Assembly: GCF_901000735.1 (NCBI RefSeq) | Contig: NC_081549.1 | Coordinates: forward strand, 19,915,584-19,979,583 | Direction: 5' to 3' | Length of the DNA stretch: 64,000 bases | Source: Corylus avellana | Taxonomy: Eukaryota; Streptophyta; Magnoliopsida; Fagales; Betulaceae | In this document: positions 44,075-54,429 of the stretch, piece by piece | How the letters are laid out: every line of letters starts with the position of its first letter | How positions within the stretch are numbered: the first letter of the stretch is position 1 | Made by a program: the position numbers and the translations under genes | Notes under the pieces: model-generated | What the model saw: the letters and a program-made list of their open reading frames with translations, nothing else | The model's database searches: none | What the model was told of the DNA's origin: nothing

Positions 44075-44566
44075 ATGAATAAATTCGTACTCGAGCTGCT
44101 TTTGTGGCAATACTTTTGCTCATTGCAACTGGTAACTAGCTCGGCCTCTTGCAATCATCACAATCTCATTTTACTTGCAAATTTAACGGTCGGATTTGGA
44201 TTTCGTGCTATGAAAAAAATTACAGCATAGGTGCAGTAGGTTTTTTTTTTTTAAGTATTCATATTTAATTTTAACTTTTTCATGAGAAAGAGGAAACACA
44301 AATTTTTAATCTAGACCTTTAAAAAACTATAGCATAGGTTGGTTTCTACTGTGATTGTTTATGATATATTAACAATTAAAATGGTTTATGCAGGTTTAAC
44401 AGTATTGGAAGCTAAGGCAAGAAAGCCAAGAATAGTACCCTCCGATTGCAGAAATAATGATGAGTGTAGAGGCAAATGTAATGCATTTTGTGTTTATTGT
44501 GATTGTAAAAATCATCAGTGTGGTTGCACGGAAGGCCAAATAATTTTTACAAAAGGATCGACATGA
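44075..44566 (+). pseudogene. Cysteine-rich peptide gene with a 1-base deletion in the signal peptide
   Basis: Exon 1 would be 44075-44131 (57 nt, one G fewer than the 58 nt of the intact relatives, near 44098), and exon 2 is 44394-44566. The lost base puts the signal peptide out of frame with the mature peptide. Exon 2 itself is fully open and has eight Cys with the same spacing as 35026-35500 (C-x5-C-x3-C-x3-C-x2-C-x1-C-x4-C-x1-C), plus a 13-residue extension after the last Cys that the other live copies lack. The conserved exon 2 with a single lesion means a recent death, a sequencing error, or use of another upstream start. The promoter block (43850-44000) is intact. Confidence 0.7.
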
Positions 44567-45532
44567 AGATTTTGGGCTCATTTTTCATGTGACTAATAGA
44601 CCGATTGTAGGTCTCAAAATAATAATAAATTCATTGTAATAATTATGTATTAGCAAGCTCGGTTAATAAAAGCTCTTGGAATCATACAATAAACTTTCTT
44701 CACCTTTCTAGGTTTCATGTATTGAAAAATGGAATATATGATGGGTTCTCAAGATTCAAAATTTACTGTTGATTTGCTTTTTTATGCACATGCATATATG
44801 TATACATGCATACTCATATCTATACATGCATTTATTAAAATAGGTTTCTTCAAACCAATTATTTTTTATTTGTTATGACACTTGTTGGGATTAAGCTCTA
44901 CCAAATTTTTGCCCATTTGGCATAAAGAAGCTATTCAACAGTAGGCAAGAAGCTTATCAATAAATATGTTGCCTTGCCCAGTCAGGAAACGCATGCATTG
45001 GAAAGAAATGGCGTTCATTTCAAGGTTGAGTTCACATATCTGATTAAAGGATAAAATAAAGTAATAATACTACAGACACTCATTATTAACTATTATCTGT
45101 AAGTATTTTAATCTTAAAATACTTATAGTACTAGTCTCGTAATAACTAGCGACAACATTAAGTAGTGAGCTCTACAGCCATCATCATTCTGTCATGTCAA
45201 GTACAAAAAAATTTCTAATTTAACTCGCAAATGTTAAATTTAAATAGGCTTCACGCGGACTTCTTGTTATTGGAAAATCAAATCCCATATTTTGTTGTGG
45301 AAGAGTTATTTGAAGCTTTAATTTTCATCTACTACGTACATGTTTACTATATTATATTACCAATAAAATATTTATAAATTACCTTTATTTGTAATACGTT
45401 TCTGTGCTTGAAAAGTGATAAATGCTTATATTACAAAAACCCCAACCATAATTTGATAATAGTTGTTGCGATTTTTTGAAAATATATATATATATTCTAG
45501 GAAACCTTGTTTAATGATGTCTTCCCTTAATG

Positions 45533-45542
45533 TATATAAATA
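45533..45542 (+). promoter_or_regulatory. TATA box of the 6-cysteine peptide gene
   Basis: TATATAAATA in the family context CCTTAATG...TATATAGCCCC, about 80 bases before the ATG. Confidence 0.6.
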
Positions 45543-45620
45543 TATAGCCCCTACGCCAAGTATTTGTAATTTGTATATCCTTAAGAGAAGGAACCCTTGT
45601 TGGCTCACCATCAAAAAGAT

Positions 45621-46119
45621 ATGAAGAAATCTGTACTCAAGCTGGCTTTTGTGGCAATCCTTTTGCTCATTGCAACTGGTAACTCGTGCTCTTATAGTTC
45701 TCACAATCTGATTTTACTTGCAAATTTAACACTCAAATTTGGATTTTGTGCTATAAACAAAATTATAGTATAGGTGCAGTAGTTTTTTTAAGTATTCATA
45801 TTTAATTTTAACTTTTTCATGAGAAAGAAAACAAATTTTTTAATCTAGACCTTTAAAAAACTATAGGATATGTTGGTTTCTACTGCACCTAATTGAAATA
45901 AAAAAAAAAAAAAAAAAAAAGGATTGTGAGTTTTGGATATACTAACAATTAAAATGGTTTATATATGCAGGTTTACCACTGGGAGTTGAGGCAAGAATGC
46001 CAAGAACAAGAACAGTACCCTCCAGTTGCAGAAATTATGATGACTGTGAAGGCAAATGTAATGTACATTGTGCTCGTTGTCATTATGAAAACCATCAGTC
46101 TGGTTGCAGAAATAGCTAA
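45621..46119 (+). CDS. Secreted 6-cysteine peptide, 68 aa, two exons
   Basis: Exon 1 is 45621-45678 (58 nt) and exon 2 is 45971-46119 (149 nt), with GT-AG ends, in frame. The precursor begins MKKSVLKLAFVAILLLIATG (signal peptide), then LPLGVEARMPRTRTVPSS, then a mature part with six Cys: C-x5-C-x3-C-x3-C-x2-C-x8-C. Compared with the eight-Cys relative at 35026-35500, one Cys of each C-x-C pair is replaced (His-Tyr-Glu for Asp-Cys-Arg; Gln-Ser-Gly-Cys for Glu-Cys-Asp-Cys), an even loss consistent with one disulphide removed. TATATAAATA is at 45533-45542, about 80 bases upstream of the ATG. Tandem neighbour of 44075-44566 in the same orientation. Defensin-like is inference from signal peptide, gene structure and Cys spacing. 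Confidence 0.75.
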
Positions 46120-46279
46120 GGGATTTTTACGAATGGAATTGCATGAAGATTTTGGGCTCATTTTTCACTTGTCTAATAGACCCATTGTAGGTCTCAAAAT
46201 AATAATAAATTCATTGTAATAATTATGTATTAGCAAGCCCCATTGATAAAAGCTCTTGGAATTATACAATAAACTTTCT

Positions 46280-47380
46280 TCACCTTTGTTTTTTTCTTTT
46301 TTCCTCTAGGTTTCATGTATTGAAAAATGGAATATAAGATGGGTTCAAAAGATTCAAAATTTACGGTTGATTAACATTTCTAAGAAAATGTGAGAATCTT
46401 CCAAATAAGGATAAAGTTTGTTTGTTTGTTTGTTTTTTTTTTTTTCTCTCTCGTTTATAAGACGGGTGATCAAGTTGGTTTTGTCAGAAATTAAGAGGAA
46501 GATATGTGAAATATAATTGAGAGAGAGAGCTCGATTCATGGGTGTGTTTGGCAATGGCCTAACCAAAGTCATTTTCTATTCATCATATAATTAAATTATC
46601 AACATTATTACTTTTTATATTACATAAATCACTTTCTCTTTTATTCAAATAATAAATTATTATAAAATAAAATAAAATAAATTATTCTTACTTTTTCACG
46701 TCCATCACTTCCAACTACAGTAATAGGCCAAGGCTAAAGTATTGTGCCATTGCCAAACATAGGTCATAGACTCATAGATGGTCTCTTGTGCATGCACGAC
46801 TTCTATAAATGTTGTAAAGGTACACAGTGTACAAGCTATGATGGTTATCACTAATTTTGTCACACGAATCTCCCACTTTTAATTTTATGAATGGTGTAAC
46901 ACATTGCAAGAACTTACCCTTTCTGTTTTTTTTTTTTTTTTTTTTTTTTTCTTCTGTCTCTTCCGGCATTCATTCAAAACCCTCTTTCCCTCCCCCCCCC
47001 CTATTCAAGAGACGGACGCCAGATTATGGAATATTTATTGAAAAAAAAATTCGAAATATTTCTCCCTGCATATCACGACTGATTTTGTGTGGGTTTGGGA
47101 TTCGAGTCATTCGACCCGACTGCACTTCTCGGTCTGATCCAAATTTTCCACATGATTGCACAGGACGATAGGCTAGTCTGGAAGTATTACCTCTGAAGCT
47201 CGGATATTCTCGGGTCTGCAGTGAACCTTGGGAAGCTGCTTTGCGGTCTGGAAAAATACTGCTTAGGTTTTCGGAAAGTTATTCTCTGCTCTGCACGTCC
47301 ATCAGACATATATAGATACAAGTCCAGCCCCTCTCTCTCTCTCTCTCTCTCGTGATTTCGTATTGGTTAACATATGTTGC
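46280..47380. other. Intergenic, no gene recognised
   Basis: T and CT runs. The stretch near 47110 is similar to the repeated GACTGCACTTTTCGACC motif. The open frame at 46857-47171 crosses a poly-T run and is not regarded as coding. Confidence 0.5.
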
Positions 47381-47383
47381 TGG

Positions 47384-47955
47384 CTGTTAAGTGAGCGAAG
47401 CGTCTCGCGAGCAAGTTCGGGCTCAGCTCGCATAAGCTCGGCTCAAATATTAAATGAAACGCTTCGTGAACACAAATTCTAGCTCGAATATTAAACGAAG
47501 CAAGCTCGGCTCGACTAAGCTCGTGAGCTCGGCTCGTATAAGGTTCGCCTCGCTTATTAGGCTCGGCTCATATTTTTTATTAAGTAACAAATAACAATAT
47601 ATAATCAATATTACTCATTTACTCAATGATAACAAATATATTATATACCTTTGTTTTTTTTGTTTTTTTTGTTATTTATGTATATGTGTGTATATATATT
47701 ATATATATAATATAAAAACATATAAGAAAAAAAAATATATATATATACATATTCTGTATGGATTATTTTTGTAATCTAATACACTTAAATTACAAAAAAA
47801 AAAAAAAATAGAAAGTCTAGCTCGAGCTCGAGCAAAATAGACGAGCTCGAGCAGCAAAGTCGGGCTCGACTCGAGCTCGAGCTCAAGCTCGAGCCTAGCC
47901 CAAAAATAAACGAGCTGAGCCTGGACAGCCTAAGTTCGGCTCATTTACACCCCTA
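47384..47955. mobile_element. GAGCTCG-rich repeat element, 572 bp
   Basis: Left end GGCTGTTAAGTGAGCGAAGC, right end TCATTTACACCCCTA. Both ends are rich in GAGCTCGGCTCG motifs and the middle is AT-rich. GTTGCT flanks both ends (47378-47383 and 47956-47961), a candidate target duplication. A second, interrupted copy in inverse orientation spans 58251-62716. No coding sequence. Superfamily unclear, as the termini are not clearly inverted copies. Confidence 0.6.
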
Positions 47956-47959
47956 GTTG

Positions 47960-49220
47960 CTTGGCCCCATTTGTTTTTTACTATCTAGGACTAGAAGAAT
48001 AGGGAAAGGCGGCTTGGTTTTTTTCTAATCTTGCTTTGATTGGATTTTTTGCCTGGGCTTTATTGGACCAAATGCTGGTTTGGTGACTTTTATTTAAAGC
48101 CCATAAGCACTTTGAAGCGTAGGGTAATGTAAGGAGTATAATTGTAGTGGGCTTTTAAGTGTAATGTGGGCCTTTTACATAATAGGGGATAGGATTTAGA
48201 ATTGTGTAAATGAATGTGAATTCTATAAATATAAGCAGCCCAATTCTTTAGAGGTATTTAAAAACGACTTGAGTGTTTCTGTAGCTTTCATCCCGATCAA
48301 CCCGTTTATCAATATAGTTTCTATATCCATTTCATCATCATCTTTCCATTATAATCTTATATCTTTCATATTCCACATACAATATCATACACCTTACATA
48401 TTACCAATCAGAATAAAAAAACCCTTAACAAATATCTATATTGAAAAAAAAAAAAAAAAAAAAAAACCTTAAAAAGATATCAACCTTAAGATTCATTGCA
48501 AAGCTTCCTCAACATCTCCCAAGAAGTGCTTGCTTGGAGCCCTCTAGTTTTTGTCACTACTGCCCCAAGGCCATTGCAAGTGAGTTATAAATATATATTC
48601 CATTGTCAATTTGTAATATCCTGAGTGCTACTATATTATTGGCGGCTTCAATCTAACAATTTCTTTTTACTAACATAATTTGTTTTACATACAAATGGTC
48701 AAATATCAAACATATGAGACATGTAGAAATTATTAAATATTAGACAATTTATGTTTGGTAGGGATCATCTCAAATTCTGTTTTCAAAATTTAATAAAGAG
48801 AAATGTTTGAAATTATATATTTATCTAGCAGTCCAACGAATCTTTGATTTTTTATTTTTTTTTTAGGATAAAATTCATATACCCTTCTCAAACTACGACC
48901 CAATTGATAATGTCTCTCAAACTTTCATTTGAGATACTGTCCTCTCAAGCTACCAAAAATTGTCAATATTCTCCAATGACGAAATTACGAAAATACTCTT
49001 AATAAAATAAGAACTACAACTATTTTTTTATTAAAAAAAAAAAAAAAAAAACTAGGTTGTGAAAATTTTAAAAAATAATAATAATAATAATTGTTTTCTT
49101 ATAAATTTTGTTTTTTTGTTTTTTTCTAAAATTTACTATAGTATTTTTGTCTTATTGAAATAATTGAGAGTTGTTTTTGTCTTTTTGCTAACCTTGGGGG
49201 GACATTGTCAATTTTTTGGT
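47960..49220. other. Intergenic; possible leader near 48230-48560
   Basis: CTATAAATATAAGC at 48221-48234 is a fair TATA-type motif, followed by a pyrimidine-rich stretch. No convincing exon follows. Poly-A runs at 48445 and 49030. Confidence 0.35.
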
Positions 49221-49225
49221 AGTTT

Positions 49226-50146
49226 AGGGTTGGCAAAACGTGTTCACATGTCGGGTTCATGTCCAACCCGATTATGACACGATACATTTAAGCCCCAACC
49301 CGAACACAACACATTTAGCTAAACGTGTCAAACACCAAACCCGAACACGACACATGTAACCCATTTATATAAACGTTTCGTGTCGAGTCGAGACGACACG
49401 AATGTAAAATCATTTTAGTTTGTGCCGCAAACCAAGAGAGACAGAGAGACCGACGAAGGTAGTGTTGTTGTGTCGTGAACCAAGAGAGAGGGAGACACCG
49501 ATGGAGAGTCGAGAGACTGAGAGTGAGAGAAATAATTATTGGGTCTTGCAAAGCCCGAAAATAACTATTACTAAAAAAGGGACGAAATTGCCAAGGGAAT
49601 TGACAGATTTATGGCTCAACCAAAGGTACGTAGGGCTTCCACAGTCAACTTTGGCTACAACGAACAATTGAGAAAATCGAAATGGTCAAATCGAGAAAAA
49701 TCCAACCAAAAACACTAATTTGTAGTATTAAAATTAGTAAGTGAGAAATAATTATTGGGTCTTGCGGAGCCTGATGGGTCGGCCTAGCTTTTGCAAATGA
49801 AGGATCTTTTAGGTAGTGAAAAGTTGAAGCTTTGTGGCAGTGTTGAGTGGAGTTGAGGCTTTCGGTGAGAGAGGGGTTTGAGAGCTTGGAAGGCAAGAGT
49901 TGCAGTGGGCGAAAGGTCTCCTGAGCAACGCAAGAGAGGTAAGAAGCGAGTTTTTTTAGGGTCAAGTTAAGGCTTTTAGGTTTAGACTTAAAAAAAAGGG
50001 GTCAAACATGTCAACCCGCAAACCCGGCAGGTTGACACAACCCGACACATTTACTAAACATATCATAAATAGGTGACCCGTTTAAGCCAACCCTACCTCA
50101 AATTTTACATATCGTGTTCGCGTGTCACAGGTTAAATTGACAGCCC
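49226..50146. mobile_element. Element with AGGGTTGGCAA / TTGACAGCCCT ends
   Basis: The ends (AGGGTTGGCAAAACGTGTTC left; the inverse of the right end reads AGGGCTGTCAATTTAACCTG) and the internal runs of CCCGACACA / AACCCG-type motifs are those of a common plant non-autonomous element. AGTTT flanks both ends. Inside, a 35-base stretch (GAGAAATAATTATTGGGTCT...) is repeated at 49525 and 49743. No transposase; the frames inside have no recognisable domain. Confidence 0.5.
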
Positions 50147-50271
50147 TAGTTTGAGGAGGAATATAGACTTTCCCATTTTTTATTTTATTTTAAACAAGAA
50201 TTGATTCAACGGTTGCAAGTTAAACAACATAGACACTATTAGACGCTTTAAAATCTAATTTTTACCTTGAA

Positions 50272-50487
50272 ATGGAGATATCCTATTCCAATTTTTACAG
50301 CCTCTCAATTTGTGCGTGTTGTTCTCATCAAATTCCAAACCCAATGACAACCATCCAAATTAACAATTCATCAAATCAAATTGGAATGTACATTGCTAAA
50401 CTTTGTTCAAGGGGCAGGTTTTCTTCCATTAGAAGTGCACAATTGCTACAAGAGTCCAGAACTCTTTCTTTGCATTCAATGCTGTGA
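50272..50487 (+). other. 71-codon open frame ending at the hairpin
   Basis: ATG frame MEISYSNFYSLSICACCSHQ to TGA, ending in His-Ser-Met-Leu inside the left arm of the hairpin at 50479-50614. No family recognised. It may be part of a broken gene together with 50690-50944. Confidence 0.2.
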
Positions 50488-50614
50488 GGTTTTTTGAAAA
50501 TGGTTAAAGTAGTTGAATAGGAGGATTATGATGATAAGCACAAGGTGAAAAAGCTTATCATCATAGTAATCCTCCTATTCAACTACTTTAACCATTTTCA
50601 AAAACCTCACAGCA
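50479..50614. repeat. Near-perfect hairpin, about 62-bp arms, 13-base loop
   Basis: The left arm (AATGCTGTGAGGTTTTTTGA, AAATGGTTAAAGTAGTTGAA, TAGGAGGATTATGATGATAAGC) pairs with the right arm ending AAAAACCTCACAGCATT. The only differences I see are one T-run base and a TA/single-base indel. The loop is ACAAGGTGAAAAA. Size and perfection resemble a young MIRNA-type foldback or an inverted duplication of the end of the flanking frame. Confidence 0.88.
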
Positions 50615-50689
50615 TTTTTTGGGCATTTGCGGCTTTTATCGTTTCTGTATAATTTGAATTCTTGCACATTGCCCCTTCTCTTCATTCTA

Positions 50690-50944
50690 ATGGATTTCGA
50701 ATATAGATTTTGGGGAAATTTTCGGCCACAAGACAAGGGCATCTGCAAAACTAAGAAAAAGGTGAAAAAGCTTGCCAAAGCGGGCCAGCGAGGGATAGTT
50801 CTAATACTTAAGTCAATAGCCTCAACATTTGCAAGAAAGGAATGCTATCAAGCCATTGAAGCCATCGTAGCATTACTTAATATAATGGAATTTGAACAGA
50901 AAGAGAAGCGAGAGAAGAGAAGAGAGTTAAGGATGCCTTCCTAG
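50690..50944 (+). CDS. Unrecognised 84-aa basic protein fragment
   Basis: From the ATG at 50690: Met-Asp-Phe-Glu-Tyr..., then a Lys-rich segment (KTKKKVKKLAKAGQRG), an amphipathic helical stretch (IASTFARKECYQAIEAIVAL), and a charged end with EKREKRRELR. Composition looks protein-like (few stops, balanced residues), and the frame is open 21 codons further upstream, so it may be the last exon of a larger gene whose other parts are lost. It starts shortly after the hairpin. No function is proposed. Confidence 0.3.
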   Translation: MDFEYRFWGNFRPQDKGICKTKKKVKKLAKAGQRGIVLILKSIASTFARKECYQAIEAIVALLNIMEFEQKEKREKRRELRMPS

Positions 50945-51841
50945 GGTCTCGATCGTCGTTTTGTTCCTTCGTTTTTTGCCACTGTTCATCATCATCAAGA
51001 TCCAAGCCACCTAAACCACTTGGAGATATGACACATGCTTCCTTGGTATGATACATGCGTGATTTTTCAAAGTTAGGCCTCTAGTTCGTATTGACAGGCA
51101 TGGTTCCCACATTCACCAGCGAGGATGGAGAGTCCAATGTGACAGCTATCTTCCCTGATTTGAGGTTTACGTTAACTGGAGTCATGGACTTTACGTACAA
51201 ATAGCAGACTTTTTGGGGCCCACAAGTCACTTCAAGTTAGCCATAGGCCATCAATGATTCCTTCACAAGCCTCTCGACTAGGGACTCAGCTCTCTCAATG
51301 ACCTAAGGGTCGCTGACTTTGGAAGTCACAGTCTTCGGGGTCGTGGCTTCAAGGGATGTAGACTATGATGATTGCATGCTCTAAGGGTCCTTCCTACGAA
51401 GGTAGCAATCCCAAAGGGTGTGGACTCGATGGTCGCTATTTTTTTTTTAGGGATGATGGTTCGGTGGTTGCAAACCTGGGGGCCGGTCGGTAGACCGCAT
51501 GGTGGGCCTACGGTAAAGTGGGCCCTTGTCCCAACAATAGAAATCATATATTGATACATAACTTGATCAGATAAATTCATGAACTCGATTTCATTATTTT
51601 TTCCTAGTCTTTAATTAATAACTCGTCAATCAAATAGATGATTTTTTGTCAAACCTCTCCGACGTGTGCCCAAAATAAAATTTAAAACAAATTAATAATA
51701 GAAAGAGTTTATGAAGTAGAGGAATATATATATCTACACACTAAAACTAAAAGAAGTTTGTATTTTAGACTTGAGACTGATTCCTTCTAAAATGAACCAA
51801 CAACAAGAAATTACAACAAAAGAAACAAGTTCTCCTAGTTG

Positions 51842-52960
51842 TTAATGTATCATTTCAGATAACACATCCACTATGTCTACCATCTTCGATCTACTAGTTG
51901 GTAGCTTTTCTATGCATGAAAAAGTGAGGTCAGCAATTTTCTCAAGCTCTTTTTGATCATATGTTGGCTTCAAGTCTGGGTCTAGCAACTCTGCAAAATT
52001 TTTCTCTCGAAAACATGTTTTAACCTGCAATTTTAGCCACTGTTGAAGCAACTCACATGCTACTAAAAATATTCGAATTTTGAAACAATATTAACCACGA
52101 CTCAACTAAATTTACCAACTCAACCGTGCTTTGCCTGTCTGTTGGTTTGATTGGTTGATCCAAGAATCTTGTACCACATATAAGATCCAACAAGACAATG
52201 TCGAATGCATAAACATCGCCTTTCTCTATTGCCCTACTTGAGCTGAAATACTATGGGGCAATGTAACCCAACGTTCCTCTAACAGACGACGTGAAGGATG
52301 TGACTCCTCATGAGTCAACGACTTTATCAAACCAAAATCAGCTACAACAGCCTCTAATTCATTGTTAAGGAGGATATTGTCTGGCTTTAGATCTCGGTGA
52401 ATAATCCTGCGGTTACACACCTCATGTAAATAGTGTAAGCCTTCTACAGCTCCCTATGCAATTCTTTTCCACATTCCCCAATCCAAAGCCGGCCTTACTG
52501 CAATGAGGATCACATATAAAAAGATAAATTAATATGTTATTTTTGAAGACTTAAAACATTATTATATATAGTCAACTCTATTTACTTGCCAAACGAGAAG
52601 CAAGAATCCCATTAAACATGTAAGGGTATATCAAAACTCTTTTAGTTGTTGTGGTACAAATTCCAAGCAATGCAAGAATGTGTCGATGCTTGGCATGATA
52701 TATAAGCTCCACTTCCCACTGAAATGCATTCGCCCCCAATATTATTTATGTCATTTAATTTTTTTTATGGCCACAATCGTTCAATCTTCAAGGAGACCTC
52801 TAAAGACCGTTGCATAGTAACCACTTGCTACGAAGTTTCCCATACCAAAATTATTGGTGGCAACCTCAACTTCACCAAGGATGAACTGATTGACGTCTCC
52901 AAGATCATGCAATTCTACAGAATTATTTGAAATTGAAAGTATGCATATTAATATGAATTG
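51842..52960 (-). pseudogene. Broken receptor-like kinase, left arm
   Basis: On the minus strand: N-lobe (Phe-Thr...Glu-Val-Ala-Thr-Asn-Asn-Phe, Val-Ala-Ile/Lys region, then EVELIYHAKHRHILALLGIC), intron, then catalytic loop [20 protein letters not shown], the Asp-Phe-Gly motif ([18 protein letters not shown]), activation segment Gly-Thr-Leu-Gly-Tyr-Ile-Ala-Pro, and the C-lobe end DPDLKPTYDQKELEKIADLT, SCIEKLP, VDVLSEMIH to a stop. Lesions: TAG after Ala-Pro (APE region), a stop before the catalytic exon, a frameshift in the activation segment, and stops at the exon borders. The extracellular region is absent. The HRD, DFG and Asn residues are still present. Confidence 0.8.
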
Positions 52961-53057
52961 TATACGTGTTAACAGAAATTAAATAATATTATGTATACGA
53001 CTTAATTCCTGTTAACATGTATACAATTCTTATTAACATGCATACTTTGAATTTTAG

Positions 53058-54160
53058 ATAATTCTAAAGAATTACAAGATCTTGAAGACGTCAATCAGTT
53101 CACCCTTGGTGAAGTTGAGGTTGCCACCAATAATTTTGGTATGGGAAACTTCGTAGCAAGTGGTTACTATGCGAGGGTCTTTAGAGGTCTCCTTGAAGAT
53201 GGAACGATTGTGGCCATAAAAAAATTAAATGACATAAATAATATCGGAGGCGAATGCATTTTAGTGGGAAGTGGAGCTTATATATCACGCCAAGCATTGA
53301 CACATTCTTCCATTGCTTGAAATTTGTACCACAACAACTGAAAGAGTTTTGATATACCCTTACATGTTTAATGGGATTCTTGCTTCTCGTTTGGCAAGTA
53401 AATAGAGTTGACTATATATAATAATGTTTTAAGTCTTCAAAAATAGCATATTAATTTATCTTTTTATATGCGATCTTCATTGCAGCAAGGCCGGCTTTGG
53501 ATTGGAGAATGTGGAAAAGAATTGCATAGGGAGCTGTAGAAGGCTTACACTATTTACATGAGGTGTGTAACCCCAAGATTATTTACCGAGATCTAAAGCC
53601 AGACAATATCCTCCTTAACAATGAATTGGAGGCTATTGTAGCTGATTTTGGTTTGATAAAGTCGTTGACTCATGAGGAGTCACATCCCTCCACATCATCT
53701 GTTAGAGGAACGCTGGGTTACATTGCCCCATAGTATTTCAGTTCAAGGCAACAGAGAAAGGAGATGTTTATGCATTTGGCATTGTCTTGTTCGAGCTTAT
53801 ATGCGGTATGATTCTTGGAATTTAGCAATCAGCCAATCAAACCAACAGACAGGCAAAGCACAGTTGAGTTGGTGAATTTAGTTGAGTCGTGGTTAATATT
53901 GTTTCAAAATTCGAATATTTTTAGTGGCATGTGATTTGCTTCAATAGTGGCTAAAATTGCAGGTTAAAACATGTTTTTGAGAGAAAAATTTTGCTGAGTT
54001 GCTAAACCCAGACTTGAAGCCAACATATGATCAAAAAGAGCTTGAGGAAATTGGTGACCTCACTTTTTCATGCATAGAAAAGCTACCACCAGGTAGATCG
54101 AAGATGGTAGACATAGTGGATATGTTATCTGAAAATACATTAACAACTAGGAGAACTTGT
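53058..54160 (+). pseudogene. Broken receptor-like kinase, right arm
   Basis: Inverse duplicate of the left arm. Reads Asn-Ser-Lys-Glu-Leu..., QFTLGEVEVATNNFGMGNF, degenerate Gly loop (SGYYARVFRGLLEDG), Val-Ala-Ile-Lys-Lys, then a frameshift, stops near 53320 and 53340, Tyr-Arg-Asp-Leu-Lys-Pro (His of HRD is Tyr here), [20 protein letters not shown], Gly-Thr-Leu-Gly-Tyr-Ile-Ala-Pro then TAG, and a C-lobe end LNPDLKPTYDQKELEEIGDL. Not able to encode an active kinase. Confidence 0.8.
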
Positions 54161-54429
54161 TTCTTTTGTTGTAATTTCTTCTTGTTGGTTCATTCTAGAA
54201 GGAATCAGTCTCAAGTCTAAAATACAAACTTCTTTCAATTTTAGTGCGTGTATATATATACTTCTTTTCATAAACTCTTTGATTGACGAGTTATTAATTA
54301 AAACTAGGAAAAAATAACGAAATCGAGTTCATGAATTTATCTGATCAAGTTATGTATCAATATATGATTTCTATTGTTGGGACAAGGGCCCACTTTACCA
54401 TAGGCCCACGAGCCCTAGGCCCACCATCC

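Larger units (their letters stand above)
51490..54425. repeat. About 2.9-kb palindrome of two receptor-kinase copies
   Basis: Left arm about 51490-52979 and right arm about 53003-54425 are inverse copies with a spacer of only about 24 bases (AT-rich, near 52980-53002). They share the inner flank (TTAATTTCTGTTAACA... and its inverse), the kinase exons, the introns and the outer flank ending TATTGTTGGGACAAGGGCCC. Over one 150-base exon stretch I count about nine differences. Outside the outer flank the two sides differ. Transcription across it would give a very long hairpin RNA. Confidence 0.9.

Noticed and set aside
51842..54220. Functional receptor kinase
   Set aside because: HRD and DFG motifs are recognisable, but both arms have stops and frameshifts in the activation segment and N-lobe and no ectodomain.
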